Shown: piece after piece, positions 50,110 through 58,836 of the stretch
Layout of the letters: every line of letters begins with the position of its first letter
How positions within the stretch are numbered: position 1 is the first letter of the stretch
Assembly (NCBI GenBank): GCA_016869975.1
Contig: VGCZ01000009.1
Span: 1-64,000 of the forward strand
Source of the DNA: Alphaproteobacteria bacterium
GTDB lineage: Bacteria > Pseudomonadota > Alphaproteobacteria > Reyranellales > Reyranellaceae
Length of the DNA stretch: 64,000 nt
Direction: 5' to 3'
Program-made: the position numbers and the translations under genes
Notes under the pieces: generated by a model
Database searches by the model: none
Told to the model about the DNA's origin: nothing
The model's input: the letters and a program-made list of their open reading frames with translations, nothing else

Positions 50110-51000
50110 ATGAACTACCAGCACGGATTTCATGCCGGCGGTTTCTCCGATGTGCTCAAGCACGCGACGCTGGCGAACCTCATGGCGGCGCTGTCGGCCA
50201 AGGACAAGCCATATCTGATCATCGACACCCATGGCGGCCGCGGCGGCTACGATCTCGGCGACCAGGGCTCGGTGACGATGGAATGGAAGATGGGCATCGG
50301 CCGCCTGCTGCCCATGCGACAGCCGCCGCCGGCGCTGGTCGACTATATCCGCGTCGTGCGCGCCTACGACAAGAAGTTCGGAAACTTCAACATCAAGCCG
50401 GCCGAGGGCGTCCGTCATTATCCCGGCTCGCCGCGCATCGCGCGCGCCCTGCTGCGGCCAGACGACCGGCTGGTGGTGGCCGAGCTCAATCCGCGCGAGG
50501 CGATCTTTCTCAAGCGCGAGTTCGCCGGCGACAAGGGCATCGACGTACGCGAGGAGGATGGCTACGGGCTGCTGAAATCCATGCTGCCGCCGCCCGAGCG
50601 ACGGGCGCTGGTCCTGATCGATCCGCCCTACGAGTCGCGCGACGAGACCGAGAACGCGGTGGCGGCGATCGACCACGGTCTGCGCCGCTTCGCGACCGGC
50701 GTCTACGCGCTGTGGTACCCGATCAAGGACATGAAATTCGTTCAGGCGCTGCACGAGGCGGTGATCGCGCTCGACCCGCCTGAGACCATCGCCGTGCACG
50801 TCCAGATGATGCGCATGAACCCCATGCCGCGCATGCTGGTCGGCTCCGGCATGATCGTGATCAATCCGCCGTGGAAGTTTGCTGATACCATGCGCGAACT
50901 CGCGCCGTGGCTGGCCGCGAATATCGGCGGCAATCGCGGGGCCACGGCCGAGGTCAAGACCCTGGTGCCGGAGAAAGGCGCGCGTCCGCCGGAAGGCTGA
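50110..51000 (+). CDS. rlmJ: 23S rRNA (adenine-2030-N6)-methyltransferase RlmJ
   Basis: SAM-dependent rRNA methyltransferase of 296 residues. The hallmark start MNYQHGFHAGGFSDVLKHAT, IDTHGGRGGYDL near 39-50 and the catalytic DPPYESRDE near 175-183 (N6-adenine type DPPY) are intact. In E. coli RlmJ modifies A2030 of 23S rRNA. It starts divergently from the acetamidase 68 bases away and precedes cardiolipin synthase, with which it may be co-transcribed. Confidence 0.95.
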   Translation: MNYQHGFHAGGFSDVLKHATLANLMAALSAKDKPYLIIDTHGGRGGYDLGDQGSVTMEWKMGIGRLLPMRQPPPALVDYIRVVRAYDKKFGNFNIKPAEGVRHYPGSPRIARALLRPDDRLVVAELNPREAIFLKREFAGDKGIDVREEDGYGLLKSMLPPPERRALVLIDPPYESRDETENAVAAIDHGLRRFATGVYALWYPIKDMKFVQALHEAVIALDPPETIAVHVQMMRMNPMPRMLVGSGMIVINPPWKFADTMRELAPWLAANIGGNRGATAEVKTLVPEKGARPPEG

Positions 51001-51038
51001 CGCCTTGTTCGGGCCCGCTCGCCATCGGAGGGACCGCT

Positions 51039-52457
51039 TTGCTCCTGGCCATCGTCATCGCGTTCCATGTCGCGGGCATCGCCTGCGCGTTGCGCGCGCT
51101 GATGCTGGGGCGCTCGCCGCCGGGCACCGTGGCGTGGATCCTGTCGTTGGTCCTGGTGCCGTATCTCGCGCTGCCGGTCTACGCGCTGTTCGGCCACGGC
51201 AAGTTCCGCGGCTACGTCGTCGCCCGGCGCGCCCGCAACGAGGAGCTCGGGAGGCTGACACGGCATGGCGCCGAGGCGATCGAGCGGGCGGGCGCCAAGC
51301 TCGACGGCGCCGAGCGCGAGCCCCTTGTGGCGCTCGAGCGGCTCGCTGGCTTCCCCTTCACGCGCGGCAACAGCGCCAAGCTGCTGATCGACGGCCCCGA
51401 GGCCTTCGCCGATATGCTGCAGGGCGTACGGCAGGCGACGAAGTACGTGCTGGTGCAGTTCTATGTGGTTCGCGACGACCGTCTCGGGCAGGCCTTCAGG
51501 CGCGTGCTGATCGATCGCGCGGCGGCGGGCGTGAAGGTCCATGTGCTCTACGACGACATCGGCAGCGAGAATTTGTCGAGCGCGTATGTCGAGTCCCTGG
51601 TCGCCGGCGGCGTGTCGGTCAGCTCGTTCAACGGTCGCAAGAGCTGGTTCGTGCGGCACAGCAGGATCAACTACCGCAACCACCGCAAGATCGTCGTTGT
51701 CGATGGCGAGTCCGCTTGGGTTGGCGGGCTGAACATCGGCGACGAGTACGTCCATCGCGATCCCGTTCTGTCGCCGTGGCGCGACACGCACGCGCATGTG
51801 CGCGGCCCTAGTGCGCTGTGCTGCCAGTTGAGCTTCGTCGAGGATTGGTACTGGGCGACCGGCGATACGCTCGAGTTGAACTGGGAGGTCCCGACCAAGG
51901 AGGTCGAGGATCGCCTCGTGCTGGCCATGCCGACAGGACCGGCCGACGAGCTTGCGACGTGCGGCTTGGCCTTCGTGCAGATGATTTCGCTGGCCCGCAA
52001 GCGGGTGTGGATCGCCAATCCGTACTTCGTGCCTGATTCGGCGGCGCTGTCGGCGCTGATCCTGGCGGCGCAGCGCGGCGCCGACGTACGCGTGCTATTG
52101 CCGGGCCGGCCAGACCACTATACGGCGTGGCTCGCCAGCCTGTCCTTTGTGCCCGAGCTCGTCCACGCCGGAGTCAAGATTCTGCTCTACGAGCGCGGCG
52201 TCCTCCACCAAAAGGTGGCGCTGATCGACGATGGATTGTGTACCGTGGGAACCGCGAACTTCGACAATCGTTCCTTTCGCATCAACTTCGAGATCACGCT
52301 GGCGTTTCTCGACGAGGGGTTCGCGAGGGAGGTGGCGACGATGCTTGAGCGCGATTTCGCCGGCGCCCGAGTCGTGACGGAGGATGTCGTGCGGGCCCGC
52401 TCCTTCCCCTTCCGTGTCGCGGTGCAGGCATGTCGTTTGCTGGCGCCCGTACTCTAG
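51039..52457 (+). CDS. cls: Cardiolipin synthase (phospholipase D family)
   Basis: Membrane phospholipid synthase of 472 residues joining two phosphatidylglycerol molecules. Two N-terminal helices (about 1-50) precede two PLD domains with HRKIVVVDGESAWVGG and HQKVALIDDGLCTVGTAN (HxK motifs; here the second GTAN set is complete). TTG 51039 is set by GGAGGGACCGCT just upstream, the same sequence that sets the TTG of iorA. Its 3' end overlaps the EEP gene by 28 bases. Confidence 0.93.
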   Translation: MLLAIVIAFHVAGIACALRALMLGRSPPGTVAWILSLVLVPYLALPVYALFGHGKFRGYVVARRARNEELGRLTRHGAEAIERAGAKLDGAEREPLVALERLAGFPFTRGNSAKLLIDGPEAFADMLQGVRQATKYVLVQFYVVRDDRLGQAFRRVLIDRAAAGVKVHVLYDDIGSENLSSAYVESLVAGGVSVSSFNGRKSWFVRHSRINYRNHRKIVVVDGESAWVGGLNIGDEYVHRDPVLSPWRDTHAHVRGPSALCCQLSFVEDWYWATGDTLELNWEVPTKEVEDRLVLAMPTGPADELATCGLAFVQMISLARKRVWIANPYFVPDSAALSALILAAQRGADVRVLLPGRPDHYTAWLASLSFVPELVHAGVKILLYERGVLHQKVALIDDGLCTVGTANFDNRSFRINFEITLAFLDEGFAREVATMLERDFAGARVVTEDVVRARSFPFRVAVQACRLLAPVL

Positions 52458-53206
52458 TCGGCGACGACCAGGCGCGCTCGGCCGCCGGCGATGCGCCGGC
52501 CGAGCCGGGCCTGATCCGCGCCGTCACCTACAACATCCACTCCTGCATCGGCATGGATCGACGCAGCGATCCCGACCGCGTGCTGCGGGTCATCGGCGCG
52601 ATCGATCCCGATGTCCTCGCGCTTCAGGAAGTGCGCGCCTATTCGCCCGACCTCGACCAGTTCGAGCTGTTCCACCGGCGGCTGAAGATGGCGCCGGTCT
52701 TCGGCCGGACCTTTCGCGCGCGGCGCTTCGGATTCGGCAACGGCCTCTATGTGCGTGGCGGGATCCTGAAGACGCGCGTCGTCGACCTCACCATCCCGCC
52801 TTACGAGGAGCGCTGCGCCATCGACGCCGTCGTCGAGGTGCGCGGGCAGCGGCTGCGCGTTCTCGCCGCCCATCTCGGTCTGCGCCCCGCTGAGCGCGGC
52901 CGCCAGATCGAGCGGTTGCGCGACGCGCTCGAGCATGAGCCCGAGGCCTTGACCGTGGTGATGGGCGACCTCAACGTCCTCGGCCCCGAGCGCCGCCGCC
53001 TGATGAAGATCGGCGCGCCGATCGGGCTCAAGCGCGTGCGCACCTTTCCGGCGCCACGGCCGCTGATGGCGCTGGACCGGCTGTGGTCGATCCCGTTCGA
53101 CAACCTGGAAAGCCTCGAGGCCTTCTCGACCGACGGTGCGCGCTGGGCTTCGGATCACCTGCCGCTGGTCGGCATGATTCGCCCGCTCGGGATGACAGGT
53201 TCCTAG
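52430..53206 (+). CDS. Endonuclease/exonuclease/phosphatase (EEP) superfamily hydrolase
   Basis: Mg-dependent phosphodiesterase fold protein of 258 residues. AVTYNIHSCIGMDRRSDPDR near 31-50, LALQEVRAYSPD (metal Glu), MGDLNVLGPE (Asp-x-Asn) and WASDHLPLVG (Asp-His) give the complete active site. No signal peptide is seen. It overlaps cls by 28 bases, an arrangement known for ybhP-clsB in E. coli, so a role near phospholipid metabolism is plausible. Confidence 0.92.
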   Translation: MSFAGARTLVGDDQARSAAGDAPAEPGLIRAVTYNIHSCIGMDRRSDPDRVLRVIGAIDPDVLALQEVRAYSPDLDQFELFHRRLKMAPVFGRTFRARRFGFGNGLYVRGGILKTRVVDLTIPPYEERCAIDAVVEVRGQRLRVLAAHLGLRPAERGRQIERLRDALEHEPEALTVVMGDLNVLGPERRRLMKIGAPIGLKRVRTFPAPRPLMALDRLWSIPFDNLESLEAFSTDGARWASDHLPLVGMIRPLGMTGS

Positions 53207-53532
53207 TCGACGATGAACAGTCGCGCGCCGACAGCCGTGCGCGAGCGGTGCGGCTCTGCGTTGTCGGCGACCTGGTAGCTCATGCCCGGCTTGAGCACGA
53301 AACGGCGGCCGTCCTTGAGCTCGGTGTCGAGCTCTCCATCCAGGCACATCAGGATGTGGCCTTTCTCGCACCAATGGTCGGCGAGGTAGCCCGGCGTGTA
53401 GTCGACTAGGCGCACGCGGATGTCGCCGAACTGGCGGGTGCGCCAGATCGCCTTGCCGGTCTCGCCGGCGTGCTCGGTCGGCTCGACGGCGCTCCAGTCG
53501 GTGGTGCCGAAGGGGATCGCGGACATCTTCAT
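53203..53532 (-). CDS. DHCW-motif cupin-fold protein
   Basis: Small cupin of 109 residues. ADHWCEKGHILMCLDGELDT near 50-69 holds the DHCW-type motif (here DHWC, transposed Cys-Trp) with His and Glu as possible metal ligands. LKPGMSYQVADNAEPHRSRT gives the second strand pair. ATG 53532 has GGAG nine bases upstream and overlaps the MFS stop as ATGA, so the pair is coupled. Function is unknown; it may sense or bind a small acid moved by the transporter. Confidence 0.87.
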   Translation of the reverse strand: MKMSAIPFGTTDWSAVEPTEHAGETGKAIWRTRQFGDIRVRLVDYTPGYLADHWCEKGHILMCLDGELDTELKDGRRFVLKPGMSYQVADNAEPHRSRTAVGARLFIVD

Positions 53533-54779
53533 CGCGAAAACTCCATACCCAGGCGCCGCGCGCGGTGTGCGGACGGCTCGGGGCAGAACAGCACGGTGAG
53601 CCCGGCCGCCAGCGCGAGGCCCGCGCTGGCGACGATCGCCACCGTATAGGACTGCGTGGCGTCGAAGATCCAGCCCGCAGCGGGTGGGCCCACGAGGATG
53701 CCGACGGCGACGCTGGCGTATTGTGCCCCGAGAATCGAGCCCACCGCCTTGGTGCCGAAGTAGTCCGCCATCACGGACGGCGCCATGGCGACGAAACCGC
53801 CGTAGAGCGCGCCGAACAAGGTGGCGAAGATCACCAGCGCCAGCCAGTGGCTGGTCGAGGCCCACAACAGCAGCGCCGGGCACGAGCCCAGGATGCTGAG
53901 CGCGTACATGCGGCGCCGGCCAATGCGATCGGCGATGCCGGCAAAGACGAAACGGCCCAGCGTGCTGCCGACGCCCAGCAGCATGATCAGGCTGACTCCG
54001 AACGCCTCGCCATGACCCACGTCGCGCGCGTAGGGCACGAGGTGCACGAAGGGCGTGAACAGGCCGAAGGAATAGGTGGCGCAAGCCGCGAACAGCAGCC
54101 AGAACACAGGCAGGCGCATCGCCTCGCGCAGGCTGTCGCCGGAAGCTGGTGGGGTCGGACCGGCGCTCGCCGGCGGCGCGGCGTCGCCGTCCGGGCGCAG
54201 GCCGTAGGTCTCGGGCGAGCGCCGGATGGTGACGATCGAGAACAGCGCCGCGGCGAGCGCGATCGACGCCAGGCCGATCCAGGCGCCGCGCCAGCCGACG
54301 CTGTCGATCAGCAGCTTCGCAAGCGGTGGACCGGCCAACGTGCCGATACCGATGCCGGAAACGGCGATACCGGTGGCCAGCCCGCGCTTGCGGTTGAACC
54401 ACCGCTGCAAGGCGGCGACGGCGGGCACGTAAGCCGCGCCCATGCCGACCCCGACCCCCAGGCCGTAGCCGGCGAAGACCTGCCACAGCGTGTCCGCCTG
54501 GCTGGCGGCGAAGGTCCCCAGCGCCACCAGCGCCATGCCACCACCGACCACCAGCCGCGGGCCGAAACGATCGGCGATCGCGCCGGCGACCAGGCCGAGC
54601 GAGAAATACAGCGCGCCGGCGATCGAGAAGACGAGAGATATCTCGCCGCGCCTGGCCGCGAACTTCTCTTGTAGTGGCAGGAAAAAGCTCGAGAAGCTGT
54701 AGGCGATGCCGAAGCCGACGCCGAGCACGACGAACGTGCCGGCAACCACCCACCATCCGGGGAAGACGCGGTGGATCAT
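53529..54779 (-). CDS. MFS transporter (oxalate/formate antiporter-like)
   Basis: Twelve-helix carrier of 416 residues. MIHRVFPGWWVVAGTFVVLG is the OFA-type start, with GVGVGMGAAYVPAVAALQRW and NRKRGLATGIAVSGIGIGTL near 142-161, and FAGIADRIGRRRMYALSI as motif A of the second half. It moves a small carboxylate. ATG 54779 starts the protein; longer frames enter the palindrome upstream. It is followed by the cupin gene with a four-base overlap. Confidence 0.93.
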   Translation of the reverse strand: MIHRVFPGWWVVAGTFVVLGVGFGIAYSFSSFFLPLQEKFAARRGEISLVFSIAGALYFSLGLVAGAIADRFGPRLVVGGGMALVALGTFAASQADTLWQVFAGYGLGVGVGMGAAYVPAVAALQRWFNRKRGLATGIAVSGIGIGTLAGPPLAKLLIDSVGWRGAWIGLASIALAAALFSIVTIRRSPETYGLRPDGDAAPPASAGPTPPASGDSLREAMRLPVFWLLFAACATYSFGLFTPFVHLVPYARDVGHGEAFGVSLIMLLGVGSTLGRFVFAGIADRIGRRRMYALSILGSCPALLLWASTSHWLALVIFATLFGALYGGFVAMAPSVMADYFGTKAVGSILGAQYASVAVGILVGPPAAGWIFDATQSYTVAIVASAGLALAAGLTVLFCPEPSAHRARRLGMEFSR

Positions 54780-54783
54780 GATT

Positions 54784-54832
54784 CCTTCTCCCCGCAACGG
54801 GGGCCACGGACGGCCCCAACGCGGGGAGAAGG
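54784..54832. repeat. REP-like palindrome between PPK2 and MFS genes
   Basis: CCTTCTCCCCGC (54784-54795) and GCGGGGAGAAGG (54821-54832) form the outer stem, with GGGGCC and GGCCCC inside. It belongs to the same dispersed family as 33926-34078 and 35967-35992. It lies directly before the MFS start, behind the PPK2 stop. Confidence 0.75.
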
Positions 54833-54846
54833 GAAAACTCGGCGCG

Positions 54847-55674
54847 TCATTTCTTCTCGGGTCGCGAGGTGAGCGGGCTGGCCTTGTCGGGATTCCAGCC
54901 AATGACCTTGCGCGCCGCCTCGGCGACCTCGGGATCGACCGGCGGCGGCTCGAGGTCGGCACCCTTGCCCAGCAGGTCGGCAACGAGCTCGACCCCATCG
55001 ACCCGGCCGCGCTTCTTGCTGTCTGTGGAGATCACGTGCCAGGGCGCGGCGTCCGTGTCGGTGCGCTCCAGCATATCGTCGAACGCCTCGACGTAGTCGT
55101 CGCGCTTGCCGATGTTGCGGAAGTCGTCGAGCGTGACCTTGAAACGCTTCTCTGGCGTCTCCAGGCGGCGGATGATGCGTTTGCGCTGCTCCTCGGCGCT
55201 GAGGTTGAGCAGGATCTTGATCAGCCGCACGCCGTCGTCGGTCAGCATCTTTTCGAAGGCGTTGATTTCGCCGTAGGCGCGCTGCCAGTCGCCCTTGTCG
55301 GCGTAGCCCTCGACCCGCTCGACCAGCACGCGGCCGTACCAGGTGCGATCGAAGATCGCGACCGTGCCCGGCGCCGGCAATTTCTCCCAGAAGCGGTAGA
55401 GATAGTGCTTGCCCTGCTCGTCGGGCCGCGGTGCCGCGATGCGCCAGACCTGGACCGGCCGGGGGTCGAGCTTCTCTGTCAGGCGCTGGATCAGGCCGCC
55501 CTTGCCGGCCGCGTCCCAGCCCTCGATGGCGACAATCGCCCGGCGGCCGGTGCGTGACAGCCATTGCTGGACCCGCAACAGCTGCATCTGCGCCCGTACA
55601 AGACGCTTGAGATAATCGTCTTCGTCGATGCCTTCCGCCAATGGCAGCTTGTCTAGCTTCTTCCAGCGCCCCAT
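54847..55674 (-). CDS. ppk2: Polyphosphate kinase 2
   Basis: P-loop kinase of 275 residues from ATG 55674 moving phosphate between polyphosphate and nucleotides. Walker A is GWDAAGKGGLIQRL and Walker B FDRTWYGRVLVERVEG; the lid has KRIIRRLETPEKRFK and the Arg set PWHVISTDSKKR. A GTG at 55752 is in frame but its 26 extra residues (GTGGTG-rich) are not family-like and leave three bases to the divergent permease start. Length fits single-domain class I PPK2. Confidence 0.93.
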   Translation of the reverse strand: MGRWKKLDKLPLAEGIDEDDYLKRLVRAQMQLLRVQQWLSRTGRRAIVAIEGWDAAGKGGLIQRLTEKLDPRPVQVWRIAAPRPDEQGKHYLYRFWEKLPAPGTVAIFDRTWYGRVLVERVEGYADKGDWQRAYGEINAFEKMLTDDGVRLIKILLNLSAEEQRKRIIRRLETPEKRFKVTLDDFRNIGKRDDYVEAFDDMLERTDTDAAPWHVISTDSKKRGRVDGVELVADLLGKGADLEPPPVDPEVAEAARKVIGWNPDKASPLTSRPEKK

Positions 55675-55754
55675 CTTGAGTATCCACGTCCCGCTGCTGT
55701 TCAGTATTTCTTCATCGTGCCCCGTCCCACCCGTCCCGTCGAGCGTTGACACGC

Positions 55755-56903
55755 ATGGCCGACATCTCTCGTACGCGCGACATCGCCGAGGGCGACGAGT
55801 CTGCGCCGTGGTGGCGGGTGGTCGAGCGCGACGGCGGCCGCGTCGTCGAAGCCGGTGGGCCGTGGATCGTCATGGCCCTGCGTGGGCTGGAGCCGGGCGC
55901 TGCCAACCCGCCCGCCGCAGCCCGTGCCATCGACATCAAGGCGGTGACCGCGTTGGACACCGCCGGGGTGACCGAGTTGCTCCACCTGCGCCGGGCGGCC
56001 GGCGGTTGCCCGATCGAGGGCGCGGACGAAGCCCGGAGCGGCCTGATCGAGCTGGTCGAGAAGAATGCCCGCCAGGCGGCTGCGGCGCCGCCGCCTGTGC
56101 CCTTGCTGATCGCCATCTTGAACGATGTCGGCGAGAGCTTCACGCGCTTCCTCGATCGGTCGGCCCGGCTGCTGGAGTATTTCGGCGAGGTGCTGGTCAT
56201 CATCGCCAAGGGCCTGTTGCGGCCCGGGCGGATGCGTGTGAACGCGACCATCGTGCAGATGCGCGAGGTCTGGATCCGCGCCTTGGCGATCGTCGCCGTG
56301 CTGTGCTTCCTGATCGGCGTCGTCGTCGCCTATCAGGGCGTCGAGCAGCTCAAGCAGTTCGGCGCCGAGACTTTCACCGTCGAGGCCGTGGGCATCAGCA
56401 TCCTGCGCGAGCTCGGCGTGCTTTTGACCGCGATCATCGTCGCCGGCCGTTCGGGCAGCGCCTTCGCGGCGCAGATCGGCACCATGCGGGTCAACCAGGA
56501 GCTCGACGCCATGCAGGCGATGGGCCTGTCGCCGGTGGAATGGCTGGTCGTGCCGCGCATCGCCGCGCTGACGCTCTCGATGCCGCTTCTGGTGTTCTGG
56601 GGCAACGCTATGGGCCTGCTCGGCGGCGCCTTCGCCTGCGAGATCTACCTCGACTTCACGGTCAGCCAGTACTTCGCGCGTCTGCGCGACACCGTGGGCA
56701 TCAATCATTTCTGGGTCGGCATGATCAAGGCGCCGGTCTTCGGCTTCGTCATCGCCGCCATCGGCTGCTACGAGGGCCTGCAGGTCAAGAGCGACGCCGA
56801 GAGCGTCGGCCGGCAGACGACGACGGCGGTGGTCGAGGCGATCTTCTTCGTCATTGTGCTCGACGCGCTGTTCTCGATCTTCTTCCTCTCGGTGGGCCTG
56901 TGA
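55755..56903 (+). CDS. MlaE/YrbE-like lipid ABC permease with N-terminal STAS-like domain
   Basis: Inner-membrane permease of 382 residues. The N-terminal 110 residues form a STAS-like domain (ALDTAGVTELLHLRRAAGG), which takes the place of MlaB. The permease part has GRMRVNATIVQMREVWIRAL, TAIIVAGRSGSAFAAQIGTM near 232-251, ELDAMQAMGLSPVEWLVVPR and FVIAAIGCYEGLQV. It belongs to the Mce/Mla importer for phospholipid between membranes. It overlaps the ATPase gene as GTGA. Confidence 0.93.
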   Translation: MADISRTRDIAEGDESAPWWRVVERDGGRVVEAGGPWIVMALRGLEPGAANPPAAARAIDIKAVTALDTAGVTELLHLRRAAGGCPIEGADEARSGLIELVEKNARQAAAAPPPVPLLIAILNDVGESFTRFLDRSARLLEYFGEVLVIIAKGLLRPGRMRVNATIVQMREVWIRALAIVAVLCFLIGVVVAYQGVEQLKQFGAETFTVEAVGISILRELGVLLTAIIVAGRSGSAFAAQIGTMRVNQELDAMQAMGLSPVEWLVVPRIAALTLSMPLLVFWGNAMGLLGGAFACEIYLDFTVSQYFARLRDTVGINHFWVGMIKAPVFGFVIAAIGCYEGLQVKSDAESVGRQTTTAVVEAIFFVIVLDALFSIFFLSVGL

Positions 56904-57769
56904 GCACGGCTGCCCAGGCATCTGGAGAGCCCGCGGCCCGGCCACCTCTGGCCGAGGGCGGGCAGATCACGGATCGTCGCGATGGCCGCGACCGGGTCAT
57001 CAGCCTGCGCGGCATTCGCAACAAGTTCGGCACCACCAACATCCACCGCAATCTCGACTTCGACGTCTTTCGCGGCGAGATTGTCGGCCTGGTCGGCGGC
57101 TCCGGCACCGGCAAATCGGTGCTGCTGCGCACGATCATCGGCCTGCACAAGGCCAAGGAGGGCAGCATCGAGATTCTCGGCCAGGCGACCGCGTCGGCCA
57201 GCGAGGCCAGGCTCGCCAACCTCCAGACCCGCTGGGGCGTGTTGTTCCAGGAAGGGGCGCTGTTCTCGTCCCTGACGACAGCCGAGAATATCGAGTTGCC
57301 GTTGCGCGAGCGCGCGCGTCTGCGCGAGTCGAAACTCGAGGAGTTGGCGGCCTTGAAGATCGCCATGGTCGGGTTGCCGCCGGACACCGCTGGCAAGAAG
57401 CCGTCCGAACTGTCCGGCGGCATGAAAAAGCGGGTTGGCCTGGCGCGCGCTCTGGCGCTCGACCCCGAACTGCTGTTTCTCGACGAGCCGACGGCCGGTC
57501 TCGACCCGATCGGCGCCTCGGCTTTCGACGATTTGATCCGCCAGCTTCAGCGCAGCCTGGGCCTGACGGTGCTGATGGTCACCCACGACCTCGACACGCT
57601 GAACGCGATCTGTGATCGGGTCGCTGTCCTGCTCGACAAGCGCGTCGTGGCCGGTACGATGGAGGAGTTGTTGGCTTACGACCATCCCTGGGTGCGGGGC
57701 TATTTCCACGGGCCGCGGGCGCGCGCCGCCGGGATCGGCGGCGACAGCGGGCGGCGCAGGGGAACCTAA
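56900..57769 (+). CDS. MlaF-like lipid ABC ATPase
   Basis: Nucleotide-binding subunit of 289 residues. Walker A GGSGTGKS, the Q-loop LFQEGALFSSLTTAENI, signature LSGGMKKRVGLARALA, Walker B LLFLDEPTAGLDPIGA and VTHDL are intact. The GTG start overlaps the permease stop, and its own stop shares one base with the MCE gene start (TAATG), so all three are tightly coupled. The N-terminal 30 residues are unstructured. Confidence 0.94.
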   Translation: MSTAAQASGEPAARPPLAEGGQITDRRDGRDRVISLRGIRNKFGTTNIHRNLDFDVFRGEIVGLVGGSGTGKSVLLRTIIGLHKAKEGSIEILGQATASASEARLANLQTRWGVLFQEGALFSSLTTAENIELPLRERARLRESKLEELAALKIAMVGLPPDTAGKKPSELSGGMKKRVGLARALALDPELLFLDEPTAGLDPIGASAFDDLIRQLQRSLGLTVLMVTHDLDTLNAICDRVAVLLDKRVVAGTMEELLAYDHPWVRGYFHGPRARAAGIGGDSGRRRGT

Positions 57770-58836
57770 TGGAACATCGCTCGCCCTATGTCGCGATCGG
57801 CGCCACGGTCCTGGTCTTCGTCCTGGCGGTGGTCGGTTTCGTCACCTGGAAGCTGCGCTCCGGCGGCGACGAGAAGCTCGCCTATTACCGCATCCTGTTC
57901 GACGAGGACGTCCAAGGCCTGACGCGCGATTCGCCGGTCTATTACCGCGGCCTTCGCGTGGGCCGCGTGCAGGCGATCAGCCTGGTGCGGTTGCCGGTGG
58001 ATCTCAGCGACGCCGAGCGGGCGATGAGTCCCGACAAGGGCGGCCGGCGCATGGTCGAGCGCATCGCCGTGGTCGTCGGCATCGAGCGAGGCGTCGACAT
58101 CCACGACGCCTCGCGCGCGGTGTTCGAGCGCCCGCTGATCACCGGCGCTGCCTATATCCAGATCATCACAGCCATGGGGCGCGTGAGCGCCGATACCGCG
58201 CTGCCCAAGCGCCAGCTCGACGAGGAACCGTTCCCCGAAATCACGCAAATGCCATCGACGCTGTCGAGCGCGACGCAGAGCCTGCAGGAGCTGATGCAGA
58301 AGGCCGGCGCGCTGATCGATCGCCTCAACCTGGCGGTTTCGGCCGACGCGATCGCGTCATTCAACGAGAGTCTGAAGAATCTCTCCACGCTCACCGCCGC
58401 GGTGGCCCGCAACGAGGGCAATATCGACAAGGCGCTGGCCGAGCTCCCCAAGGCGATCGCCGAGATGCGCGGCAGCATGGAGAAATTCACCCAGGCGGCC
58501 GACACTATCAACCTGATCGCGCTGGAGATCGGCCCGCAGGACGAGGCGACGCGCAAGGCGCTGGCGGGCAAGGCGCCGAGCGAGGTGCGCCGCACGCTGG
58601 GCAGCCTGCGCGAGGCGGTCGACGGCATCAACGCCACCACGGCCTCGCTCAACAAGATGGTCGCCGACAACCGCGGACCTGTGCGGCAGTTCACCGAGCA
58701 GGGCCTGGCCGAGCTCAACGCCACCTTGCGCGAGCTCAAGAACCTGTCGTCGAACCTCAGCGCCATCTCCACGCGCCTGGAGCGCGATCCCGCCAACTAC
58801 CTGTTCGGCAGCAAGCAGGGATACCAGCCGAAATGA
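57769..58836 (+). CDS. MlaD-like MCE-domain protein
   Basis: Membrane-anchored periplasmic lipid-binding ring protein of 355 residues. One N-terminal helix (about 7-27) is followed by the MCE domain (about 35-140; YYRGLRVGRVQAISLVRLPV, ITGAAYIQI) and a long alpha-helical tail (about 165-345), longer than in E. coli MlaD, as in PqiB/YebT-type tunnel proteins. It overlaps the lipoprotein gene as ATGA. Confidence 0.93.
   Translation: MEHRSPYVAIGATVLVFVLAVVGFVTWKLRSGGDEKLAYYRILFDEDVQGLTRDSPVYYRGLRVGRVQAISLVRLPVDLSDAERAMSPDKGGRRMVERIAVVVGIERGVDIHDASRAVFERPLITGAAYIQIITAMGRVSADTALPKRQLDEEPFPEITQMPSTLSSATQSLQELMQKAGALIDRLNLAVSADAIASFNESLKNLSTLTAAVARNEGNIDKALAELPKAIAEMRGSMEKFTQAADTINLIALEIGPQDEATRKALAGKAPSEVRRTLGSLREAVDGINATTASLNKMVADNRGPVRQFTEQGLAELNATLRELKNLSSNLSAISTRLERDPANYLFGSKQGYQPK

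Noticed and set aside
53203-54819. 538-residue minus-strand frame joining a shadow of the MFS gene to the DHCW cupin
   Set aside because: Only the last 109 residues are real (cupin); the upstream part is an out-of-frame reading of the transporter gene.
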